DNA of 64,000 bases from Mayamaea pseudoterrestris (lineage: Eukaryota; Bacillariophyta; Bacillariophyceae; Sellaphorales; Sellaphoraceae), in assembly GCA_027923505.1 (NCBI GenBank), contig BROI01000035.1, positions 1 to 64,000 on the forward strand. The letters run 5' to 3'. The translations under genes were made by a program, and so were the position numbers. Below, piece by piece: positions 1 through 9,233 of the stretch. Each line of letters begins with the position of its first letter. Within the stretch, counting starts at the first letter, position 1. The notes under the pieces are model-generated. The model saw only the letters and a list, made by a program, of their open reading frames with translations, did not search any database and had not been told where the DNA came from.

Positions 1-433
1 TCAGGCCCTGCCAGTGTCCGTTTGTTTCGGTTGATCCTCATGGCTGGATATCTGTTAATATCCAGTATCTGTGAATACTCAAGTTACTTAAGCTACAGAA
101 GCAAGCCGACGTTACAAACACGTCGGCAACGGTCCCCTTAAAGTAGCGGTAACAACTAAATCAAATCATTCTATTGCAAAGTACACGCAATCGTCTCGTT
201 CCCCTCTTCTTACCAAGCTAGTAGACTGATCATCTCCTACTTGACCAAGTCCTCAAGGTAACTCGACACAAGTTGCATTGATACGTCGCAGTGGTAATTT
301 CAGTTGATCGCTTGCCACACGTGACGTCCATCAAAAATGGCGTGCGATTCGAGCAATTGACAATTATTGCGTCTCACTCACAGCCAGTCCAGTAACTGAG
401 CATAAACACAGTATTTACACAATTTAAGATAGC
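1..433. other. Gene-free left edge
   Basis: I see no convincing reading frame, RNA gene or repeat here. The stretch includes the 5' flank of the bS6m gene. A CACGTGACGT stretch near 319-328 (E-box plus ACGT core) could be a promoter element, but this is only a motif match. Confidence 0.4.
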
Positions 434-955
434 ATGGTGTTTTATGAGTGTGTCGTGACGACGAAAAACACCGCTCGTAAGTTGTTGGCGAGGATGCCGG
501 ATGTGACTCTGTGACACAAACAACTCATGGCGGAATGTCGAATTATCTCACGCGCTTCTATCCTACATGACTCAGACTTTTATTCTTTAACAAACTTGAT
601 GAAGAAGGTTTGTCATGAGATTGTTGGTGGCAATGGCATAGTTCGCTCTATTCAAAATCAAGGCATTCGCGATTTACCTCACCGCTTCCAGGCGCGGTAT
701 GCCGACAAGCAGGGCAATCGTTACTACGAAAAGGGCCGCTTTGTGTCGATTTACTATGACTCCAATCCAGCCACGATGCGGCAAGTCGAGCAAATTTTGA
801 CCTTGAATGAGGACGTTCTCCGGCATACGCATCTCAAAACGCGATCGATTTTAGATTTTGTCAACACGGAGCAAGAGCATAAAAATCTATACATCAAGCA
901 GGTTTTGATGGAAGATCGGCAGCAACGACAAGAGCAGCTGTCAAAAGATGTTTAA
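434..955 (+). CDS. MRPS6: Mitochondrial ribosomal protein bS6m (2 exons)
   Basis: Small-subunit mitoribosomal protein that binds 12S-type rRNA next to bS18m. The ATG at 434 opens MVFYECVVTTKNTA, the classic bS6 first beta strand (M-x-x-YE). A GTAAGT donor at 477 and an acceptor ending at 575 remove a 99-nt intron, so exons 434..476 and 576..955 encode 140 aa. Downstream, GGNGIVRSIQNQGIRDLPHRF, the following tyrosine-rich strand and LRHTHLKTRSILDF match the usual bS6 order of strand, helix and arginine-rich rRNA-binding face. The ATG at 527 lies inside the intron and would give a protein without strand 1, so I rejected it. No ASAF-type plastid signal is present, which favours mitochondrion. 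The neighbour at 1176-2201 is convergent. Confidence 0.82.
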
Positions 956-1175
956 TGATCTTGTTGGACGACGTTAATTCGTTTGATTATGCTGATAAAG
1001 TGATTATGAAGTATCGTGCCCCTTTTCCAACTTGACGCGCCCGGCGTTCTAGACTTTAAATAGAGTATCGCTGCCTAGAATGTAGCCTCTATGTTCGCAA
1101 AATAGGCATACTGTTATTGACTTGACTTACGTTGCTTTACGATGACACGAAGCGCAACTTCCTCGTCTGCATGCA

Positions 1176-2201
1176 TCAATGCGACTTTACCGGTGTCCTC
1201 CACGACAGTTTGGTAGTCATCCACACCAGCCCACACAATGCGCTCAGTATAAGACATCTCGTTGATTCACCTGACCAATACTCATCACTGCCGAAGGCGG
1301 TACGAGCTTCCTGTTGGTTGCCAAGTAAAAGGAAGCATCCACTGTCAATTGCATACACGAATGCCAATAGAAGCGCTGTCGTCGCTTGCTGTGATCGCTG
1401 ATGCTCGTACCATGCGAAGAAGTACAAGGAGATTTCTGTGAATCGATCAATGAGCAAAAACGACGTCATAGTCAACGCTGGCGTCGCCAACCCCGCCTTG
1501 ATGTTGTCGCCATTTGCCAGCAAGTCGCTGCAAGTCGTCATGATGGCTTGCCCTTTGACAAATATCAGTACCATCAATACCAAACTTGGCAGTCGTGATC
1601 CTTGAGTTATCTTGCTACTGCGTCGACCATGTAGAAACGGCACGTAGAGATACTCCGTTGGTGCCGCCAGGAGCATCAATAAAGTGACAATCATAACGTT
1701 GGACGTTTTCGTGGCTGGCGCGAGCGCATGCAGAAAGCTCAGAGCCGAAACAATCAGTAGAAGAGGCGCCACGACGAAAAGTGAATTTAATCGAAGTAAT
1801 TGTTGAGGTGACGACCAGATAGGAAGAATGATTGCAACAGCCACAGCCAATACGACGAGCGCCGAATGGTATTTGAGAGAAAGAAGCGACTGGACGGATA
1901 CATCGCGACAGGCTTCTTCTCCCAAGTGCGCAACACAACCATCATACTGGGCTATGTCCTCACTATCATTCGTTAATCCACTTCGAGCGCCTCCTATTTG
2001 GAGGATCCGTGAGACGGTAAAGGCCAGAAGAATGAGCGTGTTGAGCTGGCCCTTGGTGAGAATTGGAGAAACATTTGACGTTGCAGTCAAAGCCGATCGG
2101 TACTGAATGCTTTCTTCTGACTTGGAAGAAGTACCGGAATTGTCAGCTACAGCCGCAGACACAGCAGTCTTGGACGTCTTGCTTCGTTTGGCATTGCCCA
2201 T
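1176..2201 (-). CDS. Unknown multi-pass membrane protein
   Basis: 341 aa from an ATG at 2201. I do not recognise a family. The first ~45 residues are polar and rich in Ser/Lys/Thr. They are followed by seven or eight hydrophobic segments, for example LNTLILLAFTVSRILQI, SALVVLAVAVAIILPIW, LFVVAPLLLIVSALSFLHAL, NVMIVTLLMLLAAP, LPSLVLMVLIFV, TALLLAFVYAIDSGCFLLLG and CLILSALCGLVWMT. No catalytic motif is obvious. It is divergent from the OSCA-like channel gene, with about 285 bp between the starts, so the two may share a promoter region. A transporter or an integral ER/Golgi protein is possible, but the function is not inferable. Confidence 0.6.
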   Translation of the reverse strand: MGNAKRSKTSKTAVSAAVADNSGTSSKSEESIQYRSALTATSNVSPILTKGQLNTLILLAFTVSRILQIGGARSGLTNDSEDIAQYDGCVAHLGEEACRDVSVQSLLSLKYHSALVVLAVAVAIILPIWSSPQQLLRLNSLFVVAPLLLIVSALSFLHALAPATKTSNVMIVTLLMLLAAPTEYLYVPFLHGRRSSKITQGSRLPSLVLMVLIFVKGQAIMTTCSDLLANGDNIKAGLATPALTMTSFLLIDRFTEISLYFFAWYEHQRSQQATTALLLAFVYAIDSGCFLLLGNQQEARTAFGSDEYWSGESTRCLILSALCGLVWMTTKLSWRTPVKSH

Positions 2202-2485
2202 GGTGTGATTTTGTTGTCATCATGGACGCGACGCAAAGGCCGGCAATTATTTCGAGTCGCATCGTTGTTGGCCGGCTGGCGCGCACTTGCGTAACGCAAC
2301 GGTTGCACTTGCCTCCACCGCAACTCGACCATGGCATCAAGCATCAAGTAGTTGCATCCGCCTTCGTTCAGCCAATGCATTGCTTGAATGAAACGCATAT
2401 ATTAAACGCTTCTTACTGTTAATTTTACGTATTCCGAGAATCAACAAAAAGTCAGCAACTGGATAATCACCATTACGTGGTGAAC

Positions 2486-5400
2486 ATGACGGCGACAAGC
2501 AACACCACGAGCGTGATGGCTATCGCTACAGCACCGGAGTGGATGCATCGGCTCATGGACTTTCGACAGCGACTCTTTCTTCGAACAGTCGAACCAATTA
2601 TTGTTTCCCTACTTGGTCCTGTCGAGGAGGAACATTTATACACAAACCACGAAGCCTACTTGTATTCAAGTCAAGCATCATATTCATATCTAGATGCATC
2701 CCATCGTCGCCTTTCCTTTACGATTCCAACCTACATGAAGAACGTAAAGGCTTACAATGAAACCTCCATGAGTTTCGCGACGCTCGCCATGCTCTTCGTC
2801 ACGTTATCCTGCGTCTTTTTGATTTTTCTTTCCTGCTTTTACCACAATCAAAAGACGTCGCCATTATTCATTTCACCACGTCGGCATCGATTACCAAAGC
2901 TAGTGCCGCCGCCATTGCCGGTCGACGGCTATTTCAGCTGGGTCAAGATTTGCTTGTTTATCAGTGACGAGGAAATTATTCAACGAATTGGATATGATGC
3001 GCTCATCTTTTTACGCTTTCATCGACTCGCCTTGAGATGCATTGTCAAGATGAGCGTCTTCTCCTGCATTGTGTTGCTTCCACTCAACTTTACGGGCGGC
3101 GAGCACGATAATGCACAAGGTCTCAAGGAATATGTTGGGGCTTTGTTTTTCACCGACTTTTTGCGCTTTACCATGGCCAATATCAAACGGAGCTCGCCGA
3201 GACTATGGGTGCACTGCTTTGCCGCCTACTTGCTCACCGCCATTGTTTGTTACGAGCTTGTCAAGGAGTATGAACTGTTCAACAGCATAAGACATCGCTA
3301 CTTGCTGTCAAGAGAACCGCATTTACGAACAGTCTTGGTGACAAATATTCCAAGGCATTTACGTTCGGCAAGCAAACTGAGCAGCTACTTCCGCCACGTC
3401 TATACAAATGCTGTCAAGGATGTTTTTGTTTGTCAAAACTGTTTGTTACTGGAAGAATATATTGCGAGAAGAACAGTTGTTTTGTCACGAATGGAAAAGG
3501 AACTGCTGGTTCTTTGTCGGACAGAGAAGAAGAAGCTATACCAGCAGCGATTTTGGAAGCAGCTTTTGTCGATTAAAACGAAAATGGAAGATTGCGGCGT
3601 CATGGAGGCGTCGCAGGAACGAATGGCAAAGTCTTACGCCGAGCTTGAAGTCTTAAATGAGTGCGTCGAGCAGGAGCAACGACGGAGACGGAGGGTTATG
3701 AAAATGCTTGATCGTATTGAGGCTGGCGAGGGCGCGGACGATATTGACTACGTGTTGGCCTCGCCTTTTGTCATGGACAGTGATCCCATGCAGCGGAGAA
3801 TTCTTGGCTTGGAGCCATCGCAAAATGAGTATGCACCACCAAAGGCCGGGACTGAAGCGAGTCAGCTGGAGTCCTTACCGGAATGCAACGAAGAGGAAGT
3901 GTCTGGCGACCGCCTCTCAACTGACATTCCTCATTGGCGTCTTGAAGAAACACAGCTTCGGTCGAGAAGCCCCGCACAGCCTAAAGTGGCGACGCAAAGC
4001 ACGATACAAGGGGATGGCCTTATGCGAGGTGGTACTTATAATGGCAGCCATAGGCGCCGGCTAAAACCGTTCGCCAAGGCGCGACATGTCCTTCGAAACT
4101 ATGCTCGTCTCAATCCAGAAAATTCGTTTTTACGTCGGCCGCTGCAGCAACCAGCAACGGATGCCAACGGGGATCGCATTGAGGAGCACATTAATGAAGT
4201 CACTGATAAGGCATTTGTCGTCATGCGTACATTTACGGCAGCTACAATTGCGATTCAGTCGATGCACTCGTCGAAACCCGGCGCCATGCAGGTGGCGACT
4301 GCACCTGAACCAAGAGACGTTTTGTGGAAAAACATTTACATATCAAAGGGTGCTCACCGGACCAGAACGATTTTGGGAGAAACGTTAGTTTTGCTCTTGA
4401 TTGGTCTGTACATGTTCCCAGTCGGATTGGTGTGCTTTCTGCTCAGCGAAAATGCTCTAATTGCTTCTTCTCCGAGACTAGCTCAACTTGACCAAGCTTC
4501 GGCCTTCTTCTCGGCTATTATCGCGCTGATCCAGCCACTGTGCATTGTCGGATTACAACAATTATTGCCTCCGCTCTTTATGATGATTGGCACAGCGGAA
4601 GGAATGCTTTCTTTCAGTGAGGTTCAGATGCGAGCCTTTTCACGGTACTTTATGTTTCAAGTGGTCAATGTGTTTCTTGCGACGACGATTTATGGCTCCA
4701 TGTTTGATACGATTGCGATCATCATTGAGAGTCCTGAAATGGCTTTTGAAATGCTCGGCAATTCACTTCCTCGCATGTCATCATTTTTCATTTCATTTGT
4801 TACTGTAAAGACGTTTCTCGCGCTAGGCTTTGAGCTGGTGAGGACAATGTCGCTGTTCCAAGCAACGATGAGGTACATAATGGTTCCCAACCCGACGCTT
4901 CGTCAGCTTAGAACTGTTTTTCTGGGCATGCGAGCCATCGACGATCCTGGATGGTTTCCCTTTCATAAGATTCTGGCCCAAGACATGCTGGTGGTAGTGA
5001 TCAGTGTCGTCTTTGCGGTTGTGGCTCCGCTCGTCTTGTTTCCATGCGCTTTGTTTTGCTTCTTTTCACGCATCATGTGGACGCACCATCATTTGTATGT
5101 ATACGAAGGCGTTTTCGAATCGGGTGGCCAATTTTGGCCCAAGATCTTCCGTCGCTTTGTTTTTGGCTTAGTGATCGCGCAGATGACTATTACCGGCCAA
5201 TTCATTTTGAAGGGAGCGCGCCACGAAGCCTACGCGACGATTGCCCTCATGTTTCTTACGTATTTCTTTTTGCGATCAACCCGAGCGCGGTATGACCCAA
5301 CGAGTTCCACGCTGCCTTTGGAGGTGGCTACCATTATGGATATTGCCTTGCAGGAGGAGGAGCAAGAGGCTGCACGCCGTGGACAATCTATTCACGACCC

Positions 5401-5869
5401 TGGTTCTCGCATTGGGGAGTTTGATCCGTTCCATAAAGCTTACCTGCAGCCTGCCCTACGAGCCAACCCAAGGGCAAGACCGGAGCAACCCTTTCCAGCA
5501 GCGCAACTGGGACGGGAGGATGGAGTTGGTATTCTTCCACGCGACGAGGCGATACGGAGAGTGGATCAGGAGAGTACAACTGATGACGATGATGGCGGTT
5601 GGCAGGATGCCAGTGCAACGGTCCATTTGAAGGGTTTGAACCAGCAGGATCGTCGGTTGATCAATCGTTGGTGGCAGGATCAGCTTCAGTGCGCTGGTCC
5701 GCAGGATCTGTTGTCTGTTTTGACGGGTGAGCGGTGCGGAACGTTGAAGATTCGTGGCGCGCATGATGTGGGCGCTTACAATAACACGACGAATGAGTAT
5801 GAATTCGGACGCGGCGACAGCCTGGACGGGTTGAGCGATTCAGTGACGGGAACGACGGGGTTGGTCTAG
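2486..5869 (+). CDS. OSCA/TMEM63-type mechanosensitive cation channel (CSC1/DUF221)
   Basis: Probable hyperosmolality- or stretch-gated Ca2+-permeable channel. The open frame extends to a GTG at 2477, but the first ATG is 2486, giving about 1127 aa without introns. After an N-terminal TM region and TM segments near residues 100-125 and 190-210, a cytosolic PHM7-like module begins at LRTVLVTNIPRHLRS. It carries a long charged insertion (about residues 400-560). The 7-TM channel module starts at DVLWKNIYISKGAHR and ends with APLVLFPCALFCFFSRIMWT and HHLYVYEGVFESGGQFWP, both typical of the RSN1_7TM family. A ~190-residue acidic cytosolic tail follows, longer than in most plant OSCAs. Membrane location (plasma or internal) cannot be told from sequence. 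The 3' end converges on the RING gene. Confidence 0.85.
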   Translation: MTATSNTTSVMAIATAPEWMHRLMDFRQRLFLRTVEPIIVSLLGPVEEEHLYTNHEAYLYSSQASYSYLDASHRRLSFTIPTYMKNVKAYNETSMSFATLAMLFVTLSCVFLIFLSCFYHNQKTSPLFISPRRHRLPKLVPPPLPVDGYFSWVKICLFISDEEIIQRIGYDALIFLRFHRLALRCIVKMSVFSCIVLLPLNFTGGEHDNAQGLKEYVGALFFTDFLRFTMANIKRSSPRLWVHCFAAYLLTAIVCYELVKEYELFNSIRHRYLLSREPHLRTVLVTNIPRHLRSASKLSSYFRHVYTNAVKDVFVCQNCLLLEEYIARRTVVLSRMEKELLVLCRTEKKKLYQQRFWKQLLSIKTKMEDCGVMEASQERMAKSYAELEVLNECVEQEQRRRRRVMKMLDRIEAGEGADDIDYVLASPFVMDSDPMQRRILGLEPSQNEYAPPKAGTEASQLESLPECNEEEVSGDRLSTDIPHWRLEETQLRSRSPAQPKVATQSTIQGDGLMRGGTYNGSHRRRLKPFAKARHVLRNYARLNPENSFLRRPLQQPATDANGDRIEEHINEVTDKAFVVMRTFTAATIAIQSMHSSKPGAMQVATAPEPRDVLWKNIYISKGAHRTRTILGETLVLLLIGLYMFPVGLVCFLLSENALIASSPRLAQLDQASAFFSAIIALIQPLCIVGLQQLLPPLFMMIGTAEGMLSFSEVQMRAFSRYFMFQVVNVFLATTIYGSMFDTIAIIIESPEMAFEMLGNSLPRMSSFFISFVTVKTFLALGFELVRTMSLFQATMRYIMVPNPTLRQLRTVFLGMRAIDDPGWFPFHKILAQDMLVVVISVVFAVVAPLVLFPCALFCFFSRIMWTHHHLYVYEGVFESGGQFWPKIFRRFVFGLVIAQMTITGQFILKGARHEAYATIALMFLTYFFLRSTRARYDPTSSTLPLEVATIMDIALQEEEQEAARRGQSIHDPGSRIGEFDPFHKAYLQPALRANPRARPEQPFPAAQLGREDGVGILPRDEAIRRVDQESTTDDDDGGWQDASATVHLKGLNQQDRRLINRWWQDQLQCAGPQDLLSVLTGERCGTLKIRGAHDVGAYNNTTNEYEFGRGDSLDGLSDSVTGTTGLV

Positions 5870-6051
5870 TCGCATCAATTTTTAGATTGTACACAGATTG
5901 ATTAAGTATCGCTACCATTATTATCTATCAATGATATGTATAAACAGTTAAGACGTAACTTATATTTGCACATTTAAAAGGATAGCATATTAAGAGCGAA
6001 AACAACCGCATCAGATCATGTATGCATGCCTGCAGGACCACCAGGGCATGT

Positions 6052-7071
6052 TTAAAAAATGAGTAAGCAGAGAATGACAAAGGATCCAAGCATGAGCAAG
6101 AGTCGTGACAAGACATCAGTTTCGTCCAAGTCGTCCGCATGTGCATTGCTCCCAGTCCCTGCAGCGGCATTTCCAGCCGACTGCACCAACGTCGTCCGAA
6201 AGTTGCCATGTTGGTCCATTAACCGCTGCAGGGGTGGGACAAGTGGTTGTTGTCGCGCGTCGGAAGATGATGGCGCTGCAAGTGGATTCGACAGTAACAA
6301 TTGTTGCTGCTGCTGCTGAATCATGAGCGCCATGCCGCGCGTGAGGGAACCCAAGTACACAGAGGATGGCGATCGATTTGGGCTCTCGCGTTGATGAACT
6401 AGATAATGCTGTTGCTGGTGATGCACTGGCGTTCTGTGATGATTGGTGTTGCTTCCGTCGGAACGATTTCGTTGCGGCGAGTTTGCCATCGGTCGAGCTG
6501 GCACTGGAGCGCCGCTGTTACCGGGGTCGGAACCTTCAATTGCTAAATCACCCGCAGTAGAAACAAAGCGCCGTCGAATCGCCTGCGGCGGAGTCATTGG
6601 TGCGGTTGGTATTGATGTTTCTGCGAGGACTCCTTGTTCAAACAGATGACTGTGAACTCTGGTATTCACTGGAACTGGAACACTTTGAACGTCTTCAGTT
6701 TCATTTCGCACGTAGATTGGAACGAGACCAGTTACACAGCAATTCGCCTTGCAGACGGGGCATACTCGACGTGATTCCGTGCTTGCATTAGTCGAAATCC
6801 AAGTGTTCATATTGGTACTAGCAGTCAATCCCAAGCTGATGCGCTCGTCGTTGCGCATGCCAGGCTCGAGCCACCTATACATACATGGCCAGCAGTATAA
6901 ATGTCCGCACTGCGTCACGACGGGTTCTGAAACTGCTTCGAAGCAGATATTACAGCTAAAGCGCGAGTCTGCTGCCGTGGGCGAATCATTTGCAGTTGCG
7001 AGTAACGCCGGCTCCGTCATGGAAGGCTTGCGAGTTTCTGTAAAAGAATTTTCGTCGCTGCTTGATGGCAT
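6052..7071 (-). CDS. RNF5/RNF185-like tail-anchored RING E3 ligase
   Basis: Likely ER-membrane E3 ubiquitin ligase of the RMA1/RNF5 type, which acts in ER-associated degradation. The first ATG is at 7071 (339 aa). The RING reads FSCNICFEAVSEPVVTQCGH then LYCWPCMYRWLE, and after a ~35-residue insertion rich in Ser/Thr/Asn the last pair appears as CPVCKA, followed by VPIYVRN, which matches the VPLYGRG that follows the RING in RNF5. A Ser/Gln-rich region with a short polyQ precedes a C-terminal hydrophobic anchor, LSRLLLMLGSFVILCLLIF, at the very end, as in the family. The insertion inside the RING is unusual. Its promoter is shared with the thiolase gene and holds five copies of a 42-bp repeat. 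Confidence 0.82.
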   Translation of the reverse strand: MPSSSDENSFTETRKPSMTEPALLATANDSPTAADSRFSCNICFEAVSEPVVTQCGHLYCWPCMYRWLEPGMRNDERISLGLTASTNMNTWISTNASTESRRVCPVCKANCCVTGLVPIYVRNETEDVQSVPVPVNTRVHSHLFEQGVLAETSIPTAPMTPPQAIRRRFVSTAGDLAIEGSDPGNSGAPVPARPMANSPQRNRSDGSNTNHHRTPVHHQQQHYLVHQRESPNRSPSSVYLGSLTRGMALMIQQQQQQLLLSNPLAAPSSSDARQQPLVPPLQRLMDQHGNFRTTLVQSAGNAAAGTGSNAHADDLDETDVLSRLLLMLGSFVILCLLIF

Positions 7072-7242
7072 GGAAATAAAATCCGCAATTCTATACAGTA
7101 TCAATCAATCAAATTCAAGACGCTGGAGAAGAAGCAGCCTATAAAGATGTATCAAATGATGTTGACAGTAGTGGAGGCGGCCTTGTTGTTTCGTCGTTCC
7201 AAGCGGACGTTTTCCGGGGTCTGTGTCGACCGCTTTGTACTA

Positions 7243-7452
7243 CGAAACGAGTGCCAGTGAAAACTGCGTTAAGAGGCAATAGTATGAAACGAGTGCCAGT
7301 GAAAACGGCGTCATGAGACACTTATACAAAACGAGTGCCAGTGAAAACAGCGTCACAAGGCAATTGTACGAAACGAGTGCCAGTGAAAACTGCGTCACAA
7401 GGCAATTGTACGAAACGAGTGCCAGTGAAAACTGCGTCATGTATACATAAGC
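7243..7452. repeat. Five-copy 42-bp tandem repeat in a divergent promoter
   Basis: Copies start at 7243, 7285, 7327, 7369 and 7411, an exact 42-bp spacing. Each holds the core cgaaacgagtgccagtg (first bases vary), then aaaac, then a CGTCA-type half-site (cgtcacaaggcaat in copies 3 and 4). The block sits between the starts of the RING gene (7071, minus) and the thiolase gene (7601, plus). A second block with the same core and spacing lies at 38643-38806 in another divergent promoter. The CGTCA half-site fits a bZIP/CREB-type binding site. That is an inference. Confidence 0.85.
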
Positions 7453-7600
7453 CTTGGTGTGCGAGTTCGACGGTTCATTTGCCAAGAAGTGCCCCTGGGC
7501 GGCGGAAGCCTTTTTCCTCTCTCCGACACCATCCATTCACAAGCATTTGCGACGCAGGTTGATTCGACTGCTGCTATAATTTAGATTCATTACAATAATA

Positions 7601-8977
7601 ATGCTTTCGTCACTTCGCCGCTCAGCTCTCTCGACCGCGAGAAGTCGGCAGCTTTCAATTCAAAGTGCTCGTGCATTTGCCACCGCTCACCCAGTCCACC
7701 CGTCCGACCCGGTCGTGATTGTAAGCGGCGTACGTCTCCCTTTTGCGCAAGTTTCCACTATTTATGAAAAGGAACTTGCAGTTGATCTCCAGCGCCTCGC
7801 CATTACAGGTTTGTTGACCCAGACGGCGCTGGACCCCAAGGAGATTGACTACGTCGTTTGCGGCAATGTCATTCAAGAGGTTCGCACCTCCAACTTGGCG
7901 CGCGAAGCCTCGCTCAATGCTGGACTTCCGTTGACGATTGGCGCGCATACCGTGGCGCAGGCTTGCATTAGTGCCAATGCGGCCATTGCCACGGGCGCTG
8001 AAAAGATTCTTTCGGGCCGCGCCAGTGTTGTCATTTGCGGAGGTGCCGAAACATTTTCGGATGTTCCGATTCGACTCAAGCGACCGATTCGACAAAAGCT
8101 TATTACCATGAACAAGGCCATGAAGAAGGGAGGAACACTTGGTGCAATTAGACATTTAATGAAGGGTCTTAAAATTAAAGATATCGGAATTGAGACGCCT
8201 GCCATTGCCAATTACACGACGGGGGAGGTCATGGGAGTTTCGTCGGATCGCTTGAGTGCCAAGTTTGGCGTTTCGAGAAAGGATCAGGATGAGTTCACTG
8301 TTCGATCGCATAATCTTGCAGCCAAGGCTCATGCTGATGGATTCTACGAGAATGAAGTCATTCCATACAATGGAACGACCAAGGAGAATGGCATCAAGGG
8401 AGACTCGACTTACGAAAGTGTCGCTAAACTCAAGCCTGCGTTTGTTAAGCCTCATGGAACGCACACGGCTGCGAATTCATCCTTCTTGACGGATGGTGCT
8501 GCCGCTACCTTGATCATGAGTGAAAGCAAGGCCAAGGAATTGGGATACCAGCCTCTCGCATACCTGCGCGATTGGTCGTTCAAAGCGTGCGATCCGTTTG
8601 AAGAGCTTTTGCTTGGGCCGACCTACTGCTCGCAAGAGATCTTAACGCGAAACAATCTGCAAATGACCGATGTTGGTGTCTTTGAGATTCACGAAGCCTT
8701 TGCTGGTCAAATTTTGAGCAACTTAGTGGCCATGAACTCGCAGGAGTTTGCCGACAAGACTTTTGGAGGCAAAAAGGTTGGTGCAGTTGACATGGACAAG
8801 ATGAACACCAAGGGAGGTAGTTTATCGATTGGACATCCCTTTGGAGCGACTGGATCGCGACTGGTTACAACTGCCTCGCGTCGCTTGCAGCAAGAGCAGG
8901 AACGATTTGCGCTCTTGGCAGCTTGTGCGGATGGAGGCATGGGAACAGCCATGTTATTGGAGCGGTATGATAATTAA
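7601..8977 (+). CDS. HADHB: Mitochondrial trifunctional-type 3-ketoacyl-CoA thiolase (beta subunit)
   Basis: Last step of beta-oxidation: thiolytic cleavage of 3-ketoacyl-CoA to acetyl-CoA and a shortened acyl-CoA. 458 aa, intronless, from ATG 7601. The N-terminus MLSSLRRSALSTARSRQLS is rich in Arg/Ser and has no acidic residue, a good mitochondrial presequence. The nucleophilic cysteine is Cys122 in VAQACISANAAIATG. The other thiolase signatures are VFEIHEAFAGQI (His), GGSLSIGHPFGATGSR (His) and CADGGMGTAMLLE (second Cys). The sequence context, including VRLPFAQVSTIYEKEL and the long segment after ETFSDVPIRL, is closer to HADHB/FadI than to ACAA. The alpha subunit is not in this window. Expression may depend on the 42-bp repeat just upstream. 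Confidence 0.93.
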   Translation: MLSSLRRSALSTARSRQLSIQSARAFATAHPVHPSDPVVIVSGVRLPFAQVSTIYEKELAVDLQRLAITGLLTQTALDPKEIDYVVCGNVIQEVRTSNLAREASLNAGLPLTIGAHTVAQACISANAAIATGAEKILSGRASVVICGGAETFSDVPIRLKRPIRQKLITMNKAMKKGGTLGAIRHLMKGLKIKDIGIETPAIANYTTGEVMGVSSDRLSAKFGVSRKDQDEFTVRSHNLAAKAHADGFYENEVIPYNGTTKENGIKGDSTYESVAKLKPAFVKPHGTHTAANSSFLTDGAAATLIMSESKAKELGYQPLAYLRDWSFKACDPFEELLLGPTYCSQEILTRNNLQMTDVGVFEIHEAFAGQILSNLVAMNSQEFADKTFGGKKVGAVDMDKMNTKGGSLSIGHPFGATGSRLVTTASRRLQQEQERFALLAACADGGMGTAMLLERYDN

Positions 8978-9233
8978 CTTAATCAAGTAGTTGGATGGTA
9001 GATTGCTATGTCATTTGTATCGAGCTTTTGCTTGTGCTTCCATTATTGGTTCGATACTAGCGGACGTTGTTTTCGCGAGCGTGACTCGCAGTGCCGCTAA
9101 GACACCAATGGCCGTGTTGGTTCGTCGATTGGCAAAAATGATCGAAGCGACACAATCATCGGCACGGCTCGCAAGGTACATCACATTGACTTCTGCTGCG
9201 AGAATAGGCTTACATCCGCTAAATTGTCCCGCT

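Noticed and set aside
7243-7452. Regular 42-bp repeats resembling a CRISPR array
   Set aside because: Repeats and the bases between them are both conserved, there are no unique spacers, the setting is a eukaryotic promoter, and no cas genes are near.
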